From: Leptobrachium leishanense
Taxonomy: Eukaryota; Chordata; Amphibia; Anura; Megophryidae
Direction of reading: 5' to 3'
DNA length: 64,000 nt
Assembly: GCA_009667805.1 (NCBI GenBank)
Contig: CM019065.1
Coordinates: forward strand, 156,851,322 to 156,915,321
Shown here in pieces: positions 10,994 to 20,015 of this stretch. A model generated the notes under the pieces. That model was not told the DNA's origin, made no database searches, and saw only the letters and a program-made list of their open reading frames with translations. How positions within the stretch are numbered: the stretch's first letter is position 1; each line of letters starts with the position of its first letter. The position numbers and the translations under genes were made by a program.

Positions 10994-12488
10994 TGCTTGT
11001 TTATTATTATTATTCTTTATTTATAAAGCGCCAGCATATTCCGCAGCGCTGTACAATAAACACAGTATAGACAGGGTTACAATACATTGAACAGCATTTG
11101 ACAAACAGTACAGGAGGAGACGAGGGCCCTATTCCCGTAGGAACTCACAATCTGGGAGGGTTGGGGTTGGAAACAGGAGGAGAGGACTGTAAGGTGAGAG
11201 TGATTGATGGTTGCGTCAGTGAGTTGGGTGGTAGGCTTCCCTAAATAGGAATGTTTTCAGGGAGCGTTTGAAGGAAGAGAAGTTAGGGGAAAGTCTGACA
11301 GTACGAGGGAGAGCGTTCCAGAGAGTGGGGGCTGCGCGTGAGAAATCCTGCAGTCTATCATGGGAAGAGGTGATGCGGGGAGAAGCTAGGCGCAGGTCAC
11401 TGTTTGACCTTAGGGAGCGGGCTGGGGTGTATTTGGTGATTAGTGAGGACAGGTAGTGGGGAGCTGAGTTAGTGAGGGTTTTGTAGGTAAGGATAAGGAT
11501 TCTGAACTTAATTCTGCAGTGGATGGGGAGCCAGTGAAGGGACTCGCAGAGGGGAGCGGCAGAGACAGAGCGGCGGGTGAGGTGAATTAGCCTGGCGGAG
11601 GCGTTCAGGATGGATTGTAGGGGGAGAGGCGGGACAGAGGGAGGCCAGATAAGAGATTATTGCAATAGTCGAGTCGGGAGATTACCAGGGCGTGTATGAG
11701 TTGTTTTGTGGTGACAGCGGTAAGAAATGGCCGAATTCTGGAAATATTACGCAGTTGGTATCGGCAGGAGGAGGAAAGAGACTTGATGTGGGGGATGAAG
11801 GAAAGAGCAGAGTCAAGTGTAACTCCAAGGCAGCGAACTTGGTTTGATGGTGATACCCTCCACCGTGATAGAGAAGTCAGGAGGTGGGGAGGCATTGGAG
11901 GGAGGAATAAGTAGGAGTTCAGTCTTTGACATGCTGATCTTTAGGTGGTGGGAGGCCATCCAGGAGGAGATGCCAGATAAACAGTCACTGACTTTTGAGA
12001 GGACAGGGGGAGAGAGATCAGGGGTAGAGAGGTAGATCTGAGTGTCATCAGCGTAGAGGTGGTAATTAAAGCCAAAGCTGTTGATGATTTTGCCCAGGGA
12101 GGAGGTGTAGATGGAAAAGAGCAGAGGACCAAGGACAGAGCCTTGAGGTACGCCAACAGATAGAGGCAATGAGGAGGAGGAGTTACCAGCAAAGGACACA
12201 CAGAAGGACCTGTTGGATAAATAGGAGTCAACCCAAGCAAGTGCAGTGTCACCGAGACCCAGAGAGTTGAGGGTCTGTAGAAGGAGGGGGTGGTCAACAG
12301 TGTCAAAAGCAGCCGAGAGGTCAAGCAGGATGAGAATAGAATAGTGGCCGTGTTTTTTAGCAGTTAGGAGGTCATTGGTGACTTTGGTGAGGGCAGTTTC
12401 AGTTGAGTGTAGGGGACGGAAGCCAGATTGCAGGGGGTCAAGTAGGGAATTGGAGGACAGGAAGAGGGAGAGGCGGTTGAAGACAATA
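10994..12488 (-). mobile_element. L2-clade LINE, 5'-truncated, nested in CR1 ORF1
   Basis: The minus-strand 3' end is a (TAA)n tail with ggcgctttataaataaag immediately upstream, identical in type to the end of the full L2 at 47000-47050. The sequence matches the reverse-transcriptase half of that L2 closely: [47 protein letters not shown] and [11 protein letters not shown]. It begins at the phrase [11 protein letters not shown], so the first ~60% of the element is missing. A frameshift lies near 11820-11840. The breakpoint leaves an in-frame chimeric ORF (11813-12661) joining CR1 esterase to L2 polymerase, which I regard as accidental. Confidence 0.93.
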
Positions 12489-12884
12489 TTGAGAATACGT
12501 CTCTTGTCTCTACGAGCTGTAGCCCCAGGAAGACATCTCACGAAACCACTACTCTCCAGCTCAACACCTCTTATGATAGAATCACCTAGCAACAATTGCC
12601 TTCTATCATGCCCCACCTTTTCCTTTTTGTTCTTGGTTGCAGTCCTGCATACCTTAGGCATAGGCAGTGGCGTAGCGTGGGGGGGCAGGGGGGGCCGTGG
12701 CCCCGGGCGCAGTTTTGTTAGGGGCGCATAATTTCTTTTGAAATTATGCGCCCCTAAAACTTGTGGCCGACTGACCCGCCGGGCCCTCGGGCACCACCCA
12801 AGGGCCCGCGGGTTGAGGGGACCCAGATGCCGGGCAGCGGGAGTGCCTGCTGGCTGCCCGGTCCTGAACAGTGAGTCGAGTCCG

Positions 12885-13031
12885 TCCTGTTGATTGAAGG
12901 GGAGGCGGCTGCGTGCAGGCGCAGGTCACGTGGTCCATCTAATCAGGTGGTACTGAGTCTCTGTACCACCTGACTGGCCGGACTGCGTGACCTGCGCATT
13001 CACGCAGCCGCCTCCCCTTCAATCAACAGGA
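12885..13031. repeat. Long imperfect palindrome inside the hAT element
   Basis: The arm beginning cctgttgattgaaggggagg (about 12887) is mirrored by cctccccttcaatcaacagg ending at 13031. The arms continue through ggcggctgcgtg and the gcgcaggtcacg segment towards a centre near 12955 (aggtggtac / gtaccacct). Each arm is about 65-70 bp with a few mismatches. It could extrude as a cruciform. No coding role. Confidence 0.8.
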
Positions 13032-13099
13032 TGGACTTCGACTCACTGTTCAGGACTGGGGCGGGCAGGCACTCCCGCTGCCCGGGAGCTGGGGCAATA

Positions 13100-13880
13100 T
13101 CCAGGTGAGAGCTGGGGCATATCCATGAGCTGGGGCAAATCCATGTGCTGGGGGCAAATCCATGTGCTGGGGCAAATCCATGAGCTGGGGAATATCCATG
13201 TGCTGGGGCAAATCCATGAGCTGGGGGGCAAATCCATGAGCTGGGGCAAATCCATGAGCTGGGGCAAATCCATGAGCTGGGGGCATATCCATGTGCTGGG
13301 GCATATTCATGAGCTGGGGCATATCCATGAGCTGGGGCAAATCCATGAGCTGGGGCAAATCCATGAGCTGGGGCATATCCATGAGCTGGGGCAAATCCAT
13401 GAGCTGGGGCAAATCCATGTGCTGGGGCAAATCCATGAGCTGGGGCAAATCAATGAGCTGGGGCAAATCCATGAGCTGGGGCATATCCATGAGCCGGGGC
13501 AAATCCATGAGCCGGGGCAAATCCATGAGCTGGGGCATATCCATGAGCTGGGGCAAATCCATGTGCTGGGGCAAATCCATGAGCTGGGGCAAATCCATGA
13601 GCTGGGGCAAATCCATGAGCTGGGGCATATCCATGAGCTGGGGCAAATCCATGTGCTGGGGCAAATCCATGAGGTGCTGGGGCAAATCCATGTGCTGGGG
13701 CAAATCCATGAGCTGGGGCATATCCATGAGGTGCTGGGGCAAATCCGTGTGCTGGGGCAAATGTGTGAGCTGGGGAAAATCCGTGAGCTGGGGCAAATCC
13801 GTGAGCTGGGGCAAATCCATGAGCTGGGGCAAATCCATGTGAGAGCTGGGGCAAATCCATGTGTGAGCTGGGGCAATATC
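13100..13880. repeat. 18-bp minisatellite, about 40 copies
   Basis: Tandem units of gagctggggcaaatccat with variants (gtgctgggg, gcatatcc, gagccgggg). Because 18 is a multiple of three and the unit has no stop in several frames, long ORFs appear on both strands (for example 12987-14018 plus and 13050-13883 minus). They encode six-residue repeats such as LGQIHE and are not genes. The array lies in the hAT element and should be highly length-polymorphic. Confidence 0.95.
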
Positions 13881-14108
13881 CATGTGAGAGCTGGGGCAAT
13901 ATCAATAACGTGTCCACAGGTTGGGGGGGCGCACAATTCTTGGCTGGCCCCGGGCACTGACAACCCACGCTACGCCACTGGGCATAGGGGATGGTGGTTC
14001 CTCAACTATGGTGTCTGAGCCTACTTCCGTCTCACCACTACACTCTGAAAGTGCCTCAAAAGAATTAAGAAGAGCCACAGACTGTGGGACATGTTTTCTA
14101 TCCACAGC

Positions 14109-14810
14109 CAGGGCTGTCTTTAACGCAGGGCAAAAGGGGCAGTTGCCCTGGGCCCAGTCATTATTGAGGGGCCCAAAGCAGCTGCCCCTTGGGCCCGCAT
14201 AACCGAGGACAACCGCTGCCGCTGCTAACGGAATGCATTAGCAGCATTTCGCAAGCAGCCCCCTCGATTGGCCGTGTCTTCTTGTGAGCACCAGCGTGCT
14301 CCCTCGCGCTACTGTCGTCCTGTGAAGGCTGTGACACGGTCTACAGGAGAGCTCTTGCAAAGAGCGCCTCACAGCCTTCAAATGCTGGTTGACGCATGGA
14401 TGAGAATGCGGGCACTTGGAGGAACACGTGGGTCATCTGATTCTGAGGTCTGTGCTGGGCAAGTATAATTCTGGGAGTCTGTGCTGGGTACATATAATTC
14501 CGGGGGATCTGCGCTGGGTACATATAATTAAGGGGCCCGTGCTGGATACATATATTTCTGGGGGGGGGGGGGTCTGTGCTGGGTACATGTATTTCTTATT
14601 TTTGTTTTATTACTAGACTATATAGCTATTTGTTTTACACTTGAAACATAATAATGTTCATTTGCACTTTATTACTGAACGTTATTAAGATATTATTATT
14701 AACATGCCTTTCCTCCCAAGAACTTAGAACTGTTAATAGAAACATATGATGAGAAAGGGGGCCCAAGAAAATGTTTGCCCAGAGTCCAATCAATATTAAA
14801 GATGGGCCTG
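14109..14810. mobile_element. hAT-type nonautonomous transposon with 8-bp target duplication
   Basis: Left end cagggctgtctttaa (14109) and right end ttaaagatgggcctg (to 14810) form imperfect inverted repeats. The 8-bp duplication tccacagc is perfect at 14101-14108 and 14811-14818. It contains about four units of a roughly 30-35-bp repeat around ctgtgctgggtacatata (14450-14595), interrupted by a G-run near 14560. No transposase. Inserted in CR1 ORF1 between the zinc-finger and esterase parts. Confidence 0.88.
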
Positions 14811-15274
14811 TCCACAGCTCTAAGTCTACCAGATCCTACAGTAGTCCATCTGCCGCTCCTAGGAGGCCTCTGTGGCAGTGGCTTTGTAACAGTCATAGCC
14901 ATAGCCTGAGTTTGTCTAACAGATAATTTACAAATCTCAGACTTCAAACAGGCAATTTCCTGCTGCAATAAAGAGAGCTGCCTACATATCAGGCACACTC
15001 CAAACCTCCAAAAATTGGATCTAAAAACAAATACATGACAGCTCTTACACTGGACCAAGCCTGCCATTATAAAAGAATGGATTTAAACCAACAAATCTTA
15101 CCTTTTTGTAGGTTTTCTACCTCCTGTCTGTCTAACCTCAGACTACCTCCAGAGTATCTCCAGAAGATCTCTAAGTGCTCACTTTGAAGGCTTCACTTAG
15201 AAGGCTTCACACAAGCTCTTATTAGCTTGTGAACATTATGAACCAATCACTTTATAAACACCTTTGGTGATATA

Positions 15275-16790
15275 GTGCGTGATACTATAAGAAATTCTAC
15301 AAAGCAAAACTGTAGAAAGAGATCGAATCTCTCCAAACTGGAATGGAAAGCAATGAAAGATTTGTCACATTTTGAAAGACACTGGTCATTTTCTTCAGAA
15401 GATCTCTCAATTAATATTACATTCAGATTCGGTTATTCTTGCCACATTAGATGTCAAGAATCTATATACTTGTATACCTAATAGTGAAGGTATTTCAGCC
15501 ATGCGAGCAGCGTTGATGGAATCTAATTCGTATCAGGGTCCACCCATTGAATAACTATTAGAGTTGTTGATTTGTGCACTTGAAAATATTTTTTTTAGAT
15601 TTGAAAAGCAGTTCTACATGCAGATAGCGGGTACGGCGATGGGGGCCCCGATGGCTCCAACATACACCAATGCTTTCATGTATATATTTGAGAATATGCA
15701 TATTTTACAACCATTTTCTGAAAATTTATTATTTTACTCTAGATTTGTGGAGGACATTTTTTTGTTGTGGAATGGCACTGAAGCAACATTATTGCAGATG
15801 GTTGAACAAATTAATGCATTATCGTCTACTATCAAACTTACGTCTACTATTTCCACACATGAGATTGTTTTCCTAGATGTGACAGTTTTTCCTGCAGGAG
15901 ACCAATTAGGGTATACATTACATCGCAATGAAACAGCTAGAAATACTATCTTGAGAGCAGATAGTTTTCATCTTCCACATTTAAAACGTTCGCTACCTGT
16001 GTCTCAATTTTTACGCACACTAAGGAATAATAGTGATGATGAACGTTGTACGTTACAAATAGCTGAAACCTTTAAACGGTTTAGATCGAGAGGTTATTCT
16101 GACAGTATGCTTCAACAAGCTTTTGTGAAAGCCTGTGAAAAAATTTCATCTGAAACAAAAAAATCTTCAGATGTTGCTAAGATGTATCTACCAATGACAT
16201 ATCATACTTATAGTCATAAAATTTCTCAAAAGATTAATCGTCAATGGGAAACATTTAAACATGATCGCACTTTGCCTTCCAAATTTCACAATACACCAGT
16301 AATTAGTTCTAGGAGATCTAGAAACTTGCGTGACTGGTTAGTAAAGACAGATCCGACTAGTTCATATTCTCAGAAACCTATATCTCTTCGGTATGGATGC
16401 TTTAGATGCACAAATTGTGTTACATGCAGTCATATGCTGCCTGGATCAACATTTACACATCCCAGTTCTGGTAAAAAAAAATCTATTTGCTATCACATCA
16501 CGTGTACTACAGAATTTGTAGTGTATTTAATCACCTGTCCATGTGGACTATCATACGTTGGAAAAACAGACAGACCCCTTAGAGATAGAATTCGAGGCCA
16601 TAGATCTGCCATTACTACTGCCTTTAGGGATGGGTTTACAGATAAGCCCGTAGCGAAACACTTTTTGGCTTTCCAACACAGATTACCCACACTCAAATTT
16701 AAAGCCATAGACCACATACCACCTCTAAAACAAGGAGGCAATCGCTCTCAGTTATTGCTACAAAGAGAAGCGTTTTGGACGATGAAATAA
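15275..16790 (+). pseudogene. Penelope-like reverse transcriptase with GIY-YIG endonuclease, broken
   Basis: Continues the fragment at 7465. RSNLSKLEWKAMKDL (15311-15355) is followed by a frame change near 15370. TLDVKNLYTCIPNSEGI is RT motif A. A TAA at 15552-15554 interrupts the frame. The long ORF 15564-16790 then has GTAMGAPMAPTYTNAFM (residues 23-39) and FVEDIFLLW (61-69) at the catalytic box, where the usual Asp-Asp is Glu-Asp. A Cys cluster CFRCTNCVTC precedes VVYLITCPCGLSYVGKT and DRIRGHRSAI, the GIY-YIG nuclease signature. Penelope-like elements encode exactly this RT plus GIY-YIG pair; the extra Cys motif points to a Neptune-like branch (inference). At least one frameshift and one stop make it a pseudogene. 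Confidence 0.88.
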
Positions 16791-17149
16791 GATACAGTCT
16801 CCCCTAGGGGTTTGAATGAATATATTTCCTTCACGTCTTTTTTATCCTCTCGCTGAAACAGTTCCTTAATACTAAGAGCTATAGCCCCTCTTGAGGGGTT
16901 GATTTATGTGGTCCTGTGTATTTTGCAATAATTTAAAAATCAGTCATCCAGTCTTTGTTTTTATATATTTTTTTTATATATTTTATTTATGTCTTCATTA
17001 TTCAGCCTTGTAATCAATGTGCAGTTGATCCTCGCCCGTCCTGTTACTTCCGGGTTGGGTGGGGCGTTCTGACTGTGAATGTTCAGACAGAGTGGTGAGT
17101 TAATCCATTAATTTGGCATTATATAAATGTGTTATTTGATGTTGTATGC

Positions 17150-17225
17150 TTACCTTGAAAAAGGTTCAGTCAAGCCGAAACGTCGGTTTTCATGTGAGTT
17201 TCGAATAAAGATTTTTTTATCTTTT
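17150..17225 (+). other. Penelope-type 3' terminal motif (hammerhead-derived?)
   Basis: The sequence ccttgaaaaaggttc (17153-17167) is followed by ccgaaacgtcgg (17174-17185), then gtttcgaataaag and a T-rich tail. The gaaac core, a possible short stem ggtt/aagcc before it, and the position at the end of a Penelope-like element recall a degraded hammerhead. The cugauga half of the core is not preserved. Reported as a motif, not as a ribozyme. Confidence 0.3.
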
Positions 17226-17322
17226 GGAAGACCGTGCATCCTCTATTGTCCATATGTATATCTTTAAATGGATTGCACTGGGCAATGAATATTATTGACG
17301 GAGAGTGCTGTATTTAGTGGAC

Positions 17323-17327
<5 letters not shown>

Positions 17328-17364
<37 letters not shown>
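17328..17364. repeat. (TA)n microsatellite
   Basis: About 18 uninterrupted TA dinucleotides between the Penelope-like 3' region and the large Tc1 element. Expected to vary in length. Confidence 0.97.
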
Positions 17365-17366
<2 letters not shown>

Positions 17367-17771
17367 CATAAAGTTTATTATTGCAGAAGCCATTTGCACA
17401 TCACAGCAATTCAAAGAACTGCATCACAGAGCTCCTGTGCTACATTCTTCATATACAGCACAGAACTCTGGGTAAGACATGCAAAAGACATATGTCCCAC
17501 TTTTTTGCATCCTAGGTCTGTTTTTACACAGAACCTTCAATCAATGCCACGCCATACTGGATAGCTTCTTTTTTTTAGCAGAGATCAGGCTTTTGCATAA
17601 AATTTAAAAAATATATACAGTATCTCACAGAAGTGAGTTCACCCCTCACATTTTTGTAAATATTTTATTATATCTTTTCATGTGACAACACTGAAGAATT
17701 GTCACTTTGCTACAATGTAAAGAAGTGAGCGAACAGCTTGTATAACCGTGTACATTTTCTGGTGTACATTT

Positions 17772-18690
17772 TGTGGCACTCTGTGTATTAAATCGGTATT
17801 AAACTCATTGCACCCCAAAAGAGTACTGTAAACAGGACTAAGTAGAAAGCATTTTGTTTTGTTATTATTGAAATTTACCAGAACATAGTTCTGTTGCTGC
17901 TGTTCTGACCTCCTACCAGCGGGTGTCACTGCTGTGTCCTCAGCCACAGAAACTGTACTTAATACCATGTGGTTGTCTCAGTGATTCAGTAATCCTGAAG
18001 TTACCATTGGATGCAGTTAAGAGAGAGTTTACTCTGGATGCACTGTGCACAAACAGAATCTTTTATCTGTTTCAGGTAGGCAGAAAAGTATCTAAAGTCT
18101 AACCGTTAATGAGAAAGGTTGTTAGAGATTTTATGTAAATAGGAGTTTGGTCAGACAGACCCCTGCAGACTGATTGCTGTGACAGGCCTGGTGTAATATG
18201 CATTGTAACCTGCAGTAGCTGTATTAATGTCTGTATAGTTGTTCTCTCCTTTAACATGGAGAATGTCATTTAACAGAATGAAGGAAGCATCAGTGTTTTA
18301 TGCTCTTAAATCGGTCTGGTTACACAGGTTGCTAAATGGATTCACTGCAGCCACGTGTTGTAATCAACATGGCTGAATTAGGAAAGCATGCTAGTATAGT
18401 AACAGAAGCCTTATGTACGAGTAACTCCAGTTCCCAGAATCAGTTTTAAGTAGGTTTTATTTCTGAGAAAATGTGCAGAATGTTATTACTTGTGTATGAT
18501 ATTTGTTCTGTGCAATCTCCAACAGAGATTGAAAGTGAAACCAGATTATATTTTGTTGCTAGGTAGATTTGTTTAATTCTAGATATGTTTGTACCAATTG
18601 TTATTTAAGATAGACTGTATAATAGATTAGGATTTTATGTTATATAGATTCAGTAATCCTGAAGTTACCATTGGATGCAGTTAAGAGAGA
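17772..18690 (+). repeat. Gypsy 5' LTR, 3'-truncated
   Basis: Collinear with 25983-26901 of the 3' LTR, differing at only a handful of positions. It differs strikingly by a precise 22-bp inversion at about 18029-18050. Homology ends at 18690, inside the first codons of gag, so the last ~115 bp of the LTR and any primer-binding site are missing. Confidence 0.85.
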
Positions 18691-20015
18691 CAGTTTTGGA
18701 GGAGATTGAAGGCAGTCAAGAGGAAGACGAGGTTTGCCAGTATTTAAAAGACCTGTTGTCATTTATTTTAGGGGTCAAGCCCGGTGTGACAGAGGCAGAA
18801 TTAATGGTAAAGGAGGACACTCGGATTAGAGACCTCAGAGAAAAATACCTCCAACTGCAACAATCTCAAGAGGAAGCTCGCAAAGCAATAGAAGAGGAGA
18901 TGAGGACACTAGAGGATAGGATCAGCGTGAGCAGCGGAAGCGTGAGTAAAGTGGAGGAAATGACTGTACCATTACCAGCCACGGTGCCAGAAGTAACCCT
19001 CCGGCGGGAATTCAGAATCTGTGGACAGATTGAAGAAGGGGGACAGAAAGACAAACTGTCATACACAAGCCTGATCCATCAGATTGATGCAGGAATCCGG
19101 AAGGGACATTCTGAAGTGGAGATTATTGAGGCAGTGATACGGGCAGTCAGCCCTGGACTTCATCTCAGAGATATGTTGGAGATTAAGAGTGGACTGACTC
19201 TCAGCACGTTGAAGATCATCCTGAAGGGACACTACGGTGAAGATAGCTCCTCTGACCTGCTGCATAAGCTGATGAATATCTCTCAAGAGCCCAAAGAGTC
19301 AGCTCAGAACTTCCTATTCAGAGCAATTGAGTTGAAAGAAAAGCTACGGTGGAAGTCAAGTGACAAAGAAACGGAAGATAAGTACAGTACAGATCTTATT
19401 CAACGAAAGTTTCTTCGTTCTATTGAAACTGGACTTCTGAGTGACGCCATAAAATTTCAGGTAAAGCCTTACCTTAATGATATTGCTGTCACAGATGATG
19501 TATTGATTGAAAGAGTGAATGAAGCAGCTAATTTAGAGTTGGAAAGACAACAGAAGTTAAAGAAAACTGCTTATGGGAAAAATCCACGACTAAACGAACT
19601 CCACACGGAGGTAAACTGCCAGGAAAAGGAACCTTTGCCTGGAACGTCAAAAGAGATTTGTGCAACAGCAAGGGGTGAAACTGCTAGAGATTTAAAGAAA
19701 ACACTGGCAAACCTTAAAGAATCTGGCCCAGATCCGTATAAGTTAATGGAAGACCTCATGGTAGAGATGTTTGAAATGAAGAAAATGTTCCTCACAGTCA
19801 TGGAGACCAGTAATCTACTACGACCAAGAGAGTTTCCAATGATCCAGACACCAGCAAGACAGAGAGGTTGTAGGGAATGCCAAGGGGCCAATGCAGGAGC
19901 CACATGTAACCACTGTTTCCGCTGTGGTCAAGTAGGACACTTGTCACAGGGATGCAGAGTAAGGGCACAGCCGACGGAAAACTTGAACGGGCTGCTGAGA
20001 CGGGACCCCCAGTAG
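18675..20015 (+). CDS. Gypsy gag polyprotein
   Basis: An open 446-codon frame. The N-terminal ~110 residues are acidic with a predicted coiled coil (LREKYLQLQQSQEEARKAIE). The middle (about 110-310) has the helical, charged character of a Gypsy capsid region. The C-terminal CFRCGQVGHLSQGC (residues about 414-427) is a CX2CX4HX4C zinc knuckle for RNA packaging. The first ATG lies in sequence that is also part of the LTR (the block repeated at 26857-26901), so the native start may have been further upstream or is altered by the 5' deletion. Gag would form the capsid shell of retrotransposon particles. The frame is intact, but the element as a whole is not. Confidence 0.85.
   Translation: MQLRETVLEEIEGSQEEDEVCQYLKDLLSFILGVKPGVTEAELMVKEDTRIRDLREKYLQLQQSQEEARKAIEEEMRTLEDRISVSSGSVSKVEEMTVPLPATVPEVTLRREFRICGQIEEGGQKDKLSYTSLIHQIDAGIRKGHSEVEIIEAVIRAVSPGLHLRDMLEIKSGLTLSTLKIILKGHYGEDSSSDLLHKLMNISQEPKESAQNFLFRAIELKEKLRWKSSDKETEDKYSTDLIQRKFLRSIETGLLSDAIKFQVKPYLNDIAVTDDVLIERVNEAANLELERQQKLKKTAYGKNPRLNELHTEVNCQEKEPLPGTSKEICATARGETARDLKKTLANLKESGPDPYKLMEDLMVEMFEMKKMFLTVMETSNLLRPREFPMIQTPARQRGCRECQGANAGATCNHCFRCGQVGHLSQGCRVRAQPTENLNGLLRRDPQ

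Larger units (their letters stand above)
12665..13980. mobile_element. hAT-type nonautonomous transposon with 8-bp target duplication
   Basis: Terminal inverted repeats cagtggcgtagcgtgg (12665-12680) and ccacgctacgccactg (13965-13980), flanked by the perfect 8-bp duplication ggcatagg at 12657-12664 and 13981-13988. Eight-bp duplications and CAG..CTG ends are typical of the hAT superfamily. No transposase is present. The interior contains a long palindrome (about 12885-13031) and an 18-bp minisatellite (about 13100-13880). Inserted in CR1 ORF1. Confidence 0.92.
10631..15067 (-). pseudogene. CR1 ORF1: zinc finger, coiled coil and SGNH-esterase domain, split by three insertions
   Basis: The start at 15067 reads MAGLVQCKSCHVFVFRSNFW with a later CLIC pair (C-x2-C ... 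C-x2-C), then a leucine-rich stretch suited to a coiled coil (residues about 30-50), then Arg/Pro-rich linker. Further on, 12656-12489 carries [12 protein letters not shown], the block I GDS nucleophile motif of SGNH/GDSL hydrolases. 10996-10631 carries VHLGTNDLAS (the GxND block) and KKDGLHLTHRGT (the DxxH catalytic pair), ending KKYLN just before ORF2. CR1 ORF1 proteins with an esterase domain are described; the role in retrotransposition is unclear. Three transposon insertions destroy it here. All three catalytic blocks are still readable in separate pieces. Confidence 0.82.
7688..15265 (-). mobile_element. CR1-clade LINE, nearly full length, with three nested insertions
   Basis: Minus-strand element whose 3' end is the repeated catagaaa tail at 7688-7712 and whose 5' end lies near 15265, just upstream of the ORF1 start at 15067. 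ORF2 is at 7776-10626. ORF1 is broken into four parts by an L2 copy (about 10994-12488) and two hAT elements (12665-13980 and 14109-14810). Removing these leaves roughly 4 kb, a sensible full length for CR1. The element sits in the Penelope-like ORF. Stops and frameshifts show it is inactive. Confidence 0.88.
7461..17260 (+). mobile_element. Penelope-like retroelement, split by a nested CR1
   Basis: Two plus-strand pieces belong together: 7461-7690, encoding the N-terminal region of a Penelope-type protein, and about 15266-17260, encoding the rest of the reverse transcriptase plus GIY-YIG endonuclease and the 3' region. The 7.5-kb minus-strand CR1 element lies exactly between them. The 5' end is cut by, or abuts, the Tc1 element ending at 7460. 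The 3' region holds a conserved ccgaaacgtcgg motif (17174-17185) followed by aataaag and a T-rich tail, a layout common at Penelope-like ends. Decayed by frameshifts and stops. Confidence 0.8.

Noticed and set aside
12987..14018. Long ORFs with hexapeptide repeats on both strands (up to 343 codons)
   Set aside because: They are produced by an 18-bp minisatellite whose unit is a multiple of three and has no stop in several frames.
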